From Lunularia cruciata (taxonomy: Eukaryota > Streptophyta > Marchantiopsida > Lunulariales > Lunulariaceae): a stretch of DNA of 64,000 bases. Below the pieces are notes generated by a model. That model had not been told where the DNA came from and did not search any database. It saw nothing but the letters and a program-made list of their open reading frames with translations. Where the stretch lies: contig OX419757.1 of the NCBI GenBank assembly GCA_948567375.1, positions 10,664,001-10,728,000 of the forward strand. Direction: 5' to 3'. A program made the position numbers and the translations under genes. Below, piece by piece: positions 23,391 through 32,794 of this stretch. Position 1 is the stretch's first letter, and each line of letters begins with the position of its first letter.

Positions 23391-23854
23391 CTCCAAACCA
23401 CAGTCATTACCATCATGGTCGAATTCGTTGCCGTCATGGTCGCCGTCGCCATCATCCTTGTCGTCCTTACGCTTGCTATGGCCATCTTTGCCATTGTCCT
23501 TGTCGTCATGGCCATTTTTGTCTTTGCTTTTGCCCTTGTTATAAAGGTCATCATGCTCCCATCTTTGTCTTTGCCATCAGCATTGTTCTCATGGTCATCT
23601 TTGCCATCACTCTCGTCATCATGGCCGTCTTTGCGCTTGCCGTCGTGCCCCTTTTTGGAATCGCCGCCCTTGGAGTAGTGGTTGTCAACCGAGTTGCCAT
23701 CCCCCTTCGAACCACCTTCGGTCCTTGTTAGCCGCTGAAATCGAAGACCCTCGAATTGATCTTCCGTTTGGGCTTCAACAGAGACCCACAGCTGAAGTGC
23801 GATAATGCTTACCAACGCTATCAGTAACAGCGTCTTACTACCAAAGCGCTCCAT
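23391..23854 (-). pseudogene. signal-peptide half of a secreted protein gene, frameshifted and cut
   Basis: The start at 23854 is chosen by alignment to the paralogue at 18281 rather than the upstream Met at 23908. The signal peptide MERFGSKTLLLIALVSIIAL..VSVEA (28 residues, QLW at 21-23) is followed by EGLRFQRLTRTEGGSKGD, which parallels FQLLTTGRGGGNGE. Then comes a D/H/K/G-rich repeat region. Near 23555-23560 the frame shifts: the original frame continues as HDDLYNKGKSKDKNGHDD and ends NDCGLEREK, where repeat X begins. The unshifted frame instead runs through the repeat to a stop at 23249. A TATA-like site lies at 23940-23946, about 86 bp upstream of the ATG. The gene is probably dead, or encodes a shortened protein. 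Confidence 0.6.
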
Positions 23855-25105
23855 GCTTCTCATCAACTCCCTAAGCTCTGATTTCCACGAAATTGGAATT
23901 GGACCCAATGATGATTATGATGACCCAACGATGTTTCTGTTATATAGTTGATGGTAGTTAAAGCTGAAAGTGCTGCACCACAGTCTAGGTACAATGTGAG
24001 CATGATCGAGTTGATGTACACTGCGCATTCCCGCACTGTCGGGAGTACTGTACAAGAGGATTGCCTTAGTCAAGGCGAATTTCGCGGGACTTCTACGACA
24101 AGCAGAGGAACTATGGAAGAGGATCTTACACAAGCTAATAAGAACAGAGAAGCAAATGTAAAAATGTCTGAATCCAGCTTTCTAAAATTTTGCCTATTCT
24201 GGAGTTCTCACAGTATGTTACGTTCCGCATCTTAGTCAAGTGAAAACTCCGCTGACGACTAGAGATATACTATACGTGATACTGTGGAAAAGTTTGAGGT
24301 AAATCTGACTCCACAATAGGACGAGGACCTCCTTCCGTAGTAAGATTCTGCTAGATTCTGGAACCCCACTGTAATGGCCCCCATATCGTACAGCTTGCAC
24401 AATCGTGATCGACGAATCGGGACTGTAAGTAGAGACATTCGAGTTTGAAGATGGAAGTTGCTGAATCGCACACAATACACTGCAACCATCCAGGATTCAA
24501 ATAATTTAATATTACTGTCCGTCACTCAAGAAGTTCATCTCAATTTTCCAGCTACTCATAGCACTAGTAAACAGATCTAGATAAGCATGAGCTTCCTTGT
24601 CAATTCAAACTGCGTTGACCCACAGTATGATACTCCTGGACCTTCAAAATACATGTAGCATTGGTGTCCCACACCACTTTAACCTGCATGATCATGCACG
24701 GGGAAATTGGATCGTAGAGACACTTAATACCATTTTAATTTGAGATGTGCAAGTAAATCTCTCGTAGATGTGATGGCTTTCATTAACTTCTCAGTGTTAC
24801 ATTTATGAAACATTGACAAATCGGTTATCACAAGCACCGGACCTGTAGCCAGTTTCGCGATAAGCCAATTTTGTACATGACTTTAGCCAATTTTGTACAT
24901 GATTTTGTACATGACAGTCAGTAGCAGTATTCTTGGGAGAAACAGCACAGCAGGCCCAGTATACTTGAGCTTAGAATGTACCTCCAGGATTGAGAATCAT
25001 GAAGGCTATACCTTGATGATACGAAAATTTAAACCTGGTAAGTTAACTCCACAGCCATGTTTGTTCCGAGCTTGCACCTACCGTAGTTGTGAAGCTTAAG
25101 TGAAT

Positions 25106-25130
25106 GCTGATAACATTTGATGTTATCAGC
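25106..25130. other. perfect inverted repeat, 11-bp arms, 3-base loop
   Basis: GCTGATAACAT, a TTG loop, and ATGTTATCAGC are exact complements, making a tight hairpin. Confidence 0.75.
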
Positions 25131-25893
25131 AAACATTACTTGGACTAAGTGCTATTTGTCCAGCTCCGTCTTCTATTGGATCCTTCCTGCAAATGTATAT
25201 TGGTGGACTGAGGTTAAAGATCAGATTCAAAGAAAAAGTCTACATTCAAACAATTTACTTCGTGGATCTTGACGCTGAGCTTTTAAACGAATCAATCGTT
25301 AGTACATTGTCAGCACTCTACTGAGAAACATAAAGAGCGGTAGCTCAATATCGACACCTGATCCTGCCTGCAATCCATGCAATGCAAATATATAATCTCA
25401 TGCATGCATATTTACCTGCAATGAATTACTGTCGTACTCATGATCACGATCATATACACTTGCAATCTAGTATCAATATTGATCTTTTGGGATAATGTTG
25501 TTCATTGCTCATTAAGTAAACCCGGCTTTACTCTCAGGAGCTCCAAGAGGAACTGCATTGCACAACCGCTGGAAAACGGTGACCTTATTACAGGTCAGAA
25601 TCTGAACTCAGAAAACCACCTAAGCCTGATTCGCACACTCTAAATTATGGTGCTTACAAAGTGATATAGAAACCAAAACTCATCTGACAGTTTCTTTACC
25701 TGAAACCTTCGATCTATTTCCCCATGAAGTGGATGATTGAAGAATCAGAATAATCAGGAAATTCTCGAAGAAGACCTAATGACTACACTCAGTACGGTGA
25801 TTAGGTAAACTAACATTTGACACTCTTATGATCATTATTTTTCATTATGCAAAGTTTCTCGGTCAATCTTACGATGGTTCCTAGTGCGCGCGC

Positions 25894-25945
25894 AAAATTT
25901 ACCTCCAGTCGCCTCCCACCCAGGTGTCAACTGGAGGTAAATTTT
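25894..25945. other. perfect inverted repeat, 15-bp arms, 22-base loop
   Basis: AAAATTTACCTCCAG (25894-25908) and CTGGAGGTAAATTTT (25931-25945) are exact reverse complements around a GC-rich loop. The stem is too short for a plant microRNA precursor. It could be a miniature element or a regulatory hairpin. Confidence 0.8.
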
Positions 25946-26814
25946 AGAAACGTACATTGGTATGCAGCAATGAAGCTCTTTCACAATATGTTAGCTGCAG
26001 CTTCTTGTACTCTTTGTAGCGATGTACAGGTCTGTGTACCATTATCATGAGTACGTACCTTGCATTTCTGTGAGTCCTTTTTGGACGGATACTTCCCACG
26101 ATCCCTTTGATTGGACAATTTAAAGCTGTCCATGATGCCTACTTTTCAAACTTTTAGGACATCCTAAATTGTATCAAGCTAGTTGCGGATCCGCATTCTG
26201 ATTGTTTCTGCCAGCTATTTATCTAGCTAGATAAGATCAGTATCAGCACCTTAGAAATTAGAGAGGCATAGTAGTTACTCTATTTACAGCTATAGCTTTA
26301 GAGTCACATCCGCCCCTCGCCCGGGAATAAATGATCATTCTCAGCCTTCAAATTGCTGACATACAGCTATGATTTCAAAGTTTAAGCAAATTGAGTAAAT
26401 GCATATGTCGTGCATTTATTTCGAAGAAGAAACCGTTGCGGATCATGAGACTTTTGAACTCAAAGAACATCCAAATAGAGCTCAGATTTCTCTGTTTCAG
26501 ATCTGGTGAGGAAGGAAGGACAACGGGATACTTGGTAGTTGCATGATGTTCCCGGACTGAAAATTAAATGCCATCTATTATTAAGCTTAATCCGAGAATT
26601 CTTTCGGTGTTATAGTCCTCATACTGTACACTCGAATAGATCATTGCTGAAGTGCAGATTACTATACATTAATCTGATTATATACATCAAATCAAGCTTC
26701 CAGTGGTAAATAAGGTAGTCAACCTTATGGTATACTTGGACCATTTATCGCACATAAGAATGCTTTAAATTAATACATCTACAATAACTTTAGAAAGTTC
26801 AATCCTTGGATATC

Positions 26815-26960
26815 TTAGCTCGGATATCTTAGATACAACACAGCAGATTTCTCATATCAATATTACTGGGCTAGCCCCATTTTCTCTTTGTCTCTCTCTT
26901 GTGCGACTTGATCGGGCTTCCCATCTTTCAGGTGTTCTACATGGTCGCCTTTTGTGTTTT
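26815..26960 (+). repeat. repeat X, right-end copy
   Basis: The stretch from GATATCTTAGCTCGGATATC through CAGATTTCTCATATCA, GGGCTAGCCCCAT, GTCTCTCTCTTGTGCG, GGGCTTCCCATCTTTCA and TACATGGTCGCCTTTT matches the right end of repeat X. Left of 26815 similarity fades. Confidence 0.65.
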
Positions 26961-27328
26961 TAATAAATAAATGTATAACATTCAATTTCGGAGATCATTC
27001 ATTGGTTTTACTATAATCTTGGTGTCAATAATGTACCTTTGCCATGCAAAATTCCTGGAAAACATCAAAAGCAACACACCATTTATAATTATAATGCGTA
27101 ACAATTGTGATATTTTCAAGCACCGAGCCGGGCATACTGATTCTACCGAACATATTGATGAATCTCTTTGCCAGGTTTACATATTAAGCCAGTCTTCACT
27201 TGATTTTCATTTCCATGTCTAATTTGATGAGGTGGATTGTTCGCTTCGATCGTAGAGTCTAACAGTTTCTTGCTAAATGAGGTTAAAAGAAACACTCAAT
27301 CTGTCACACTGGTTGTCAAATTCTTGCC

Positions 27329-27424
27329 CTATACACTTTAGTATCCAGAATGGAGCTAATAGAAATAAAGATGTTTCTATACACTTTAGTATCCAGAATG
27401 GAGCTAATAGAAATAAAGATGTTT
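27329..27424. repeat. exact tandem duplication, 48-bp unit
   Basis: CTATACACTTTAGTATCCAG onward is repeated without change: 27329-27376 and 27377-27424. Perfect identity points to a very recent event, or possibly an assembly artefact. Confidence 0.93.
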
Positions 27425-27507
27425 CTTTCTGTCACTCTTGTCGTTCCAACTGATCAAAGGCTCCTTTGTTTAGTACGAAGTGAAAAATAAGAGTGGAGAT
27501 ATCATAG

Positions 27508-28743
27508 TGTGACAACCCAATGTCCATATACTAATAGTACAATTGGTAAGAACAAATCATTCTCATGAGGATGCGGTTTGGAAATGGCTAGGCATGAAGG
27601 AAATAGTGTCACTTTGTCACAATTTTTTTATTGTTGTGTCTTTATCCTCTAGGGCAGGACAATTCCCAGAAGAGTGTTTTGCATCCCATAGTGTCATGAT
27701 ACAGAAAAGAAAATCAAACTTTCAAATCACATTCACAAAAGATAGCTTGTCAACTTGGCTCCTGAAGGTGATGGTTGAGTCTATATTGAAGGTCATTGGC
27801 CCCAAAGTTATGTACCCTCACACTTACCTATATCGTGCATACCACACACAATGCCAACAAGAATGTTTTACCCTTCCTAGAAGGTGTTCCTCACTGCTAT
27901 ACTGCAGGTTCATGTCTAGAGGGGCTTTTCATTACATGTGGTACTTCACAACAGTCATAGCCATCATGGCCAGTTGATGTATTACCTGATCCTTCAGAAC
28001 ACACAAGGATCCAACACCCTGGTGAAGCCTGATTGCCTTCTTGCACCTCAGCACTTGTGTTCTTACTTTAAAATTGTCACCACTACTCTACCCAACAATC
28101 ATGAAATATACACAATATTGACATTGACACATTAAGGATTATAGAGGTCCTTATTACATTATCCCCAATAAAGAATCCAATTCATGCATATAAAGACAAT
28201 TTCAAATTCACTGTACACAAAAATATGGATAAAAAAGGATGAAGCTTGGAATTTTGCACAGGCTTGAGCTGAACTGAACTTGTATTAACTCCGGGGTGAT
28301 CCCCCTTTATACCTTTTACTATAAAAAGATGGTGCACATCCACAGCTGTGCTATGCCACAATCCCCACTACTCTATCTTACCAAATGAATGTTGCAATGG
28401 CACCGCCACCTACAAAGGGTGATCATTGTATACTCTACTAGTTACAAACCTCCAGCTAGACATTGGAGAATGGTCCAAGTGACATGGCATTGGTAAAACT
28501 ATCCTATTGTACATGACCATCATCCTACCCAACATTATATACATGTTGTTAACCGGATTGGTGTTTCCTCCGCTAATGTCCTGTTCTTCTTGGCAGGTCA
28601 TCATGGTGATGCTTGACTTTGGTGTGGTCTCCCACCACAATGAGATCTCACTCCAATGATTGGGCGACTCCAATGGTTGTGGTATGATGATCACACCTCA
28701 AGGGTGTAACTTATTTTATAGATGTACATGTGTATTGATACAA
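27508..28743 (-). repeat. unclassified LTR-like or element remnant
   Basis: The left edge TGTGACAACCC at 27508 is the same terminal word as the giant LTR family in minus orientation, but the rest differs. On the minus strand near 28290-28330 there is a TATA-containing segment (GGTATAAAGGGGGATCACC). A 144-codon plus frame (27543-27977) and a 94-codon minus frame (28410-28694) have no recognisable motif. It may be an LTR or a fragment of another element; the boundaries are not proven. Confidence 0.35.
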
Positions 28744-29541
28744 CCAATTGTGACAACCCGGCAAATATCACTTTTGCGGTAATCGGGTAAGTAAAGTTTG
28801 TTCCCGCAGAGATACGAGTCAGAATTGGTCAAATACAAAGCAAAGTAACAATTTCAGTTCTTCTTGAGTTCTTCTTTAGTCTCTCAGGTAGAAACCACAC
28901 CCAAAAGAGAGTAACAAGCACGGACTTGCAGTCTTGTCACAAATTAACACTCCATAATCACAACTCCATCAAATCTTTCCAAACAATCTTGATTGTGATG
29001 ATTCAAGCTCTCCCGAAAACGGCACTTCACTGCAAAACAACTTCGCCTCAGAATTGTGTTCTACCCTTCCACTGAAGGCACAACTTCCTTGATTGAAATT
29101 GCTTCACATCAACTTTGCACTGCATTCACAAATGCAGAATACTACCAACACTACAATTCCTCTCAGATCTGTCAAGGCATTGCTTCGATTGCACTTCACT
29201 CAGGATCAAACACACAGGACAAAGATCAAGGCTGTGGAATCCAACATCCAACAAACACTCTGATTTGCACTTCAAATTTCTCCAAACATTCACAAACACA
29301 ATTACAAAGTTGATACTCGAAATCAAGCTCAAGCGACGAGCACTGCTTCACAGCACTTCGCTTTATCTATTCTCAGAAATAATGAGCACTGAACAACAAT
29401 TTCCTGTGAATGCCACTCTTAAATAGTGAACAAATCGACAGTTCTAACAACTATACCATTCTACAACAACTGTTCTAACCTGCAGATTCGAAATGACAAT
29501 GCACCTGTTCAAATCTGCCCCTTCAAATCTCAAATCGGTTA

Positions 29542-32115
29542 CTAATCCGATCCGATGTCTACTTCTTCCTCGGCTTTCAATCCTGAACCCGAAGTAATCT
29601 TACTTCCTACTACATTTTCCTTGGGTTTCACATCTCCTACATCTTCTACCAGATCCAGCAATTCTCTTTCCTGATCTGAAATTGCACTAGTGGGTAATCT
29701 ATCTAACTCCTCATCCTTTGACCCACTATTCTCTAATGTCTCTGAGGGCAACTCCGAAGACATTTAGATCCCGATGTTATCTACTTCGGGTTTTGCTTTA
29801 ACATCATGCCAAAGCTTTTCTAACTCTATTCTCACTAAGTCTAATCTAATCGCGATATTGTCTTCTACTTCTAAGATCTTCCTATCTACACAAGTTCTCA
29901 ATTTGATCAACAAGGCATTCAAATCTGTATCTTTTGCTTGTCTTCGCCTCGTTTCCTGCACCAACAGTTTTCACTCGTGCAATCTTGTCTCCTCAATTCG
30001 AACGCTGGCCTCTGTACTCAACATCGCGTTTACTCTGAGGACGATTTCCTTCAATGGCTCCAATCTTGTCTTGCGTTCGTGTTCCCGATCTGCGAGCCAT
30101 TCCTCTCTATACATCGCCAATTCTTCTTCGAATTCGGCCTTCACCGCTTCCTTCTCTTTCTCCTTCTGTGCAACCTTCTCTTCCTGATTACAAAGTAAGT
30201 CTCGTAATCTCTCTTCTTGTCTATATCTCGCAGCCAACTCTTGCTGCCAGAGTTGCTTCTTCTCCTCCATACTCTCCATCACTCGATCGAGCTCTTGATC
30301 CTTCGATGCTACCCTCGCCATAGCATGGATGAGTTCGACTCTTGAATCAGCAAACTGCTGCTTCAAGATTTCATGCTCTGCTACCTGTCTCTCCCTTGCG
30401 ATGTCACTCTTCCTTGCAAGATCTTCTTGATAACTCACTTCTCTCTTCAGGTCTTCGATTACCTGACTCCTCTCGACTGCTTCTGCTCGCAATACTTCTC
30501 TCTCTTCCTCTCCTCGGGTTATACTCTTCTTTAACTCCGAGTTTTCTTCTTCCAATCTTGATAAGACCTGCAACACAGTCTTTACCTCTGGACAAGTAGA
30601 CTGCATCTCCTTCTTCTTCTTCTCCATCTTTGCCAACAGCGGGCATACTACCATCTGCAGGTAATCTACTCCATTACTGATACATTCGTCCTCCCGCGGA
30701 GTGGTCTCTCTTCTTTCCTTGTGTTCTCCCAATACTCGCCTTCTTCTCTGGAGTCTTTGTATCGGAATCGATGCCTCACTGCCCAAGCTTCCTTCTTCCT
30801 CTTCCTTCACTCTACTCGGTCCCGCTTCACACTTTGCCTTACGTCTTGAGCGAATTCCTTGCTGTACTGCGATCTTCTTCTCCTCACACACTGGTACTTC
30901 ATCTTCCAGTGCCGCATTGTCTTTGGTTTCTACTTCGGCTTGCATTTCTTCTTTGTATTCTTCAGCCACTGGTACCGATGTCATCTCTCCTCCTTCCTCA
31001 CTGTCACTGCTCGTATCTCCACTTTGCAATGTCAGCTCAGGTTCCTCCTCACGGTCCGAGTCCTCCGTCTTGAGCTTGGCTTCGCCTTCTGAGTCTTCAT
31101 CTTCCGACTCAATCACCACCATTCCTCGCCTCGGGTTATTTTTCTGCATTTTCCGAGGTTTCTTTTTTTCTTTGGCTTTTGCTTGCCGAGTTCTCTTCTT
31201 TGTCGGGGTACTTTCAACGACCTCCACGTTCTTCCGTGTCTTAGCATAGTAATTGTCTGTGCTCCGGATTTGGAGAATGTAGTGCTGCTCCTCCGCGTCG
31301 ACTTCTCTTCTCAAATCAGGATGGAAATGAGACACCATTCGATTACGCTCCGCCACATTGAGCAGATTTAACCCGAGGTAAAAATGGGCTGCCAAGGGTA
31401 CGATGTAGTGTGGAGACGACTTATCCCGCAGATTCCACACCATCTGCCTCGTTCTTCCGTGAAAGCACCTTGCCCAATTTATCGGTTCTCCTACAAATAA
31501 CTTGTGAAAGAACACCGCTTGATGTTTCATCATATAGGTAGTTCTCTCTGGCTTCAGGAGGGCCATTAGTGCACTCACAATTCCTCTCCTCACTGGGTCC
31601 TTATAGCTCTCAACTTTATACCCATTCTTTGTCCTCTTCGACGAGAAGGCATCTCTCACCTCATGTGTTTCTTGGGCTATCTCTCCTTTCCCCAAGAACA
31701 TGGCTCCCTGCTCCGAGCCTACCTCCTTCCCGAGTACGAGTCTTCAATCCGACTCTGTCCAGCGAGCCGGATTTCCTCTCTTCCCTTCTTCATCGGGACC
31801 ATCGAGACATTTACTCTCAATGATTTTTGTCATGAATCCTGGAAAACTTACGTTCCAGTTCCATGCCAGAAAAGTGATCCGAAGTTGGCTCAAGACTTTG
31901 ATCCTTGCTACTATATCTAATCTCCGAATTGCATGATTTCTCACTGCAAATTTGGAGTTCTTCTTCCCTCCTCCCATCTCTTCTGCTTTCTTTTGGTCTC
32001 TCGATTTCTCTCTCTCAACTTCTCCCTTACGCACTAACACAAGTCCAACTCTATTTCCCTTTCCCCGATCACCTGCAAGACGACTCCTCAACGGCAAAGG
32101 AAAATTGCTCGACAT
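29542..32115 (-). pseudogene. LTR-encoded coiled-coil protein, best copy (858 codons, three stops)
   Basis: The frame starts at ATG 32115 (MSSNFPLPLRSR) and stays in one frame to the stop at 29542, broken only by stops at codons 124 (31744), 715 (29971) and 784 (29764). Codon 124 is Trp in relatives (WTELDWRLVLG), and codon 784 fits CAA to TAA. Order: a basic N-terminal segment with AVRNHAIRRLDIVARIKVL and FLAWNWNVSFPGFM; a conserved block with NGYKVESYKDPVRRGIVSA, QAVFFHKLFVGEPINWARCF and HFYLGLNLL (to about residue 260); a Lys/Glu/Ser-rich linker; a coiled coil (about 440-700); and a conserved tail ending EVDIGSD. I do not recognise the family. The same order is seen in eight other copies, so the ancestor was a real protein. 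A gag-like, RNA-binding or transcription-related role are all open. Confidence 0.75.
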
Positions 32116-32133
32116 TTCATCGTTGCAGTTTTG

Positions 32134-32143
32134 ATTTTTATAG
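32134..32143 (-). promoter_or_regulatory. TATA box of the giant LTR
   Basis: The minus strand reads CTATAAAAAT about 390 bases into the LTR. Equivalent TATA words occur at the same place in other copies, near 33191 and 52691 and 59505 on the plus strand, and near 38130 on the minus strand. In all of these the ATG of the LTR frame lies about 27-40 bases downstream. Confidence 0.75.
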
Positions 32144-32534
32144 AGTTGCACTTCTTTGTCTTCCGTCGCTTCAAGTTTCTACCGAGAAATCACACCTCCG
32201 GCATGCACCTGTCACTGTCAACCCACCTTTGGGCGTATGAGCAGCCAATTTTGAAACGGCCTCTTCTTGAATTTCTCGCCCCGATGAGAGGTTGTTAGAT
32301 TGTCTTTGCCTCGGGTTGAGCTCCCCCCGAGCCGAAGACAATTTACTTCGTATTGTATGCTGACACAACATTTCAGAGTACTTTGCCTTATGACCCGAAG
32401 TCACTTTACTTTGGGTTTCACCCCGAAGACACTTTTCTTCGTCTTCTTCGGCCATACAAGCGCAATCCGACTTCTCTATACACTTCTTCCCCTTTATTTT
32501 GGAAAAAAACAAAAAATGTGGGCACCACACCAAT

Positions 32535-32794
32535 CTTGACTTCCTTGACCCACTTGGCTTTCCTTACATATATTCTCCCTTACATCTTTGGATTAGTTCA
32601 TCAACATGCTCCCTATTTTCTTCCAGCTCTTGGCTGACCTTGGTTAAGTTGCTATCAAATCTTTTGGTGATATGATTCCGCATCTTCTTGTCCAATTTGG
32701 TGAACTGCTCAATCAAATACTTCTTTATCCCCAAAGATTGTATCTTTGACTTCAACTCCTAAAGCTTTGCATGATAAAGTTGGGTCAATGCCAA
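32535..32794 (-). other. short unassigned fragment between two LTR copies
   Basis: The minus strand is open for about 75 codons with a helical, charged protein (TKLDKKMRNHITKRFDSNL then SQELEENREHVDELI). It is not part of the giant LTR consensus. It may belong to the element that received both insertions. Confidence 0.35.

Larger units (their letters stand above)
23909..26814. other. spacer with hairpins, no gene seen
   Basis: No supported coding region. Three near-identical words AGCCAATTTTGTACATGA/GATTTTGTACATGA cluster at 24866-24915. Two perfect inverted repeats are listed separately at 25106-25130 and 25894-25945. Confidence 0.5.
28749..32529 (-). mobile_element. solo giant LTR (3781 bp) with perfect target duplication CCAAT
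   Basis: On the minus strand the LTR starts TGTGGTGCCCACA (ending at 32529 on the plus strand) and ends GGTTGTCACA (28749). The five bases CCAAT flank it on both sides (28744-28748 and 32530-32534). No primer-binding site or interior follows, so this is a solo LTR left by recombination. It contains a TATA box and a near-intact 858-codon frame. It has many more CG dinucleotides than its relatives (CCGAAG where others have CCAAAG), so it looks like the youngest copy in the window. Confidence 0.92.

Noticed and set aside
23339-23731. Hydrophobic plus-strand frames resembling membrane proteins
   Set aside because: They are antisense to the D/H/K/G-rich part of the secreted-protein gene, where GAC/CAT codons read as valine and methionine on the other strand.
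27543-27977. 144-codon plus-strand frame
   Set aside because: No motif, unusual composition, and it lies in a region that looks like element remnant; not enough for a gene call.
30054-31249. Ser/Leu/Pro-rich plus-strand frames up to 182 codons
   Set aside because: They are antisense shadows of the acidic and coiled-coil LTR protein on the minus strand.
28749-32529. Giant LTRs considered as ordinary interiors between small LTRs
   Set aside because: The ends TGTGG...CACA are directly flanked by matched 5-bp duplications, and at 62877 and 51092 the same end borders a primer-binding site, so the 3.8-kb unit itself is the LTR.
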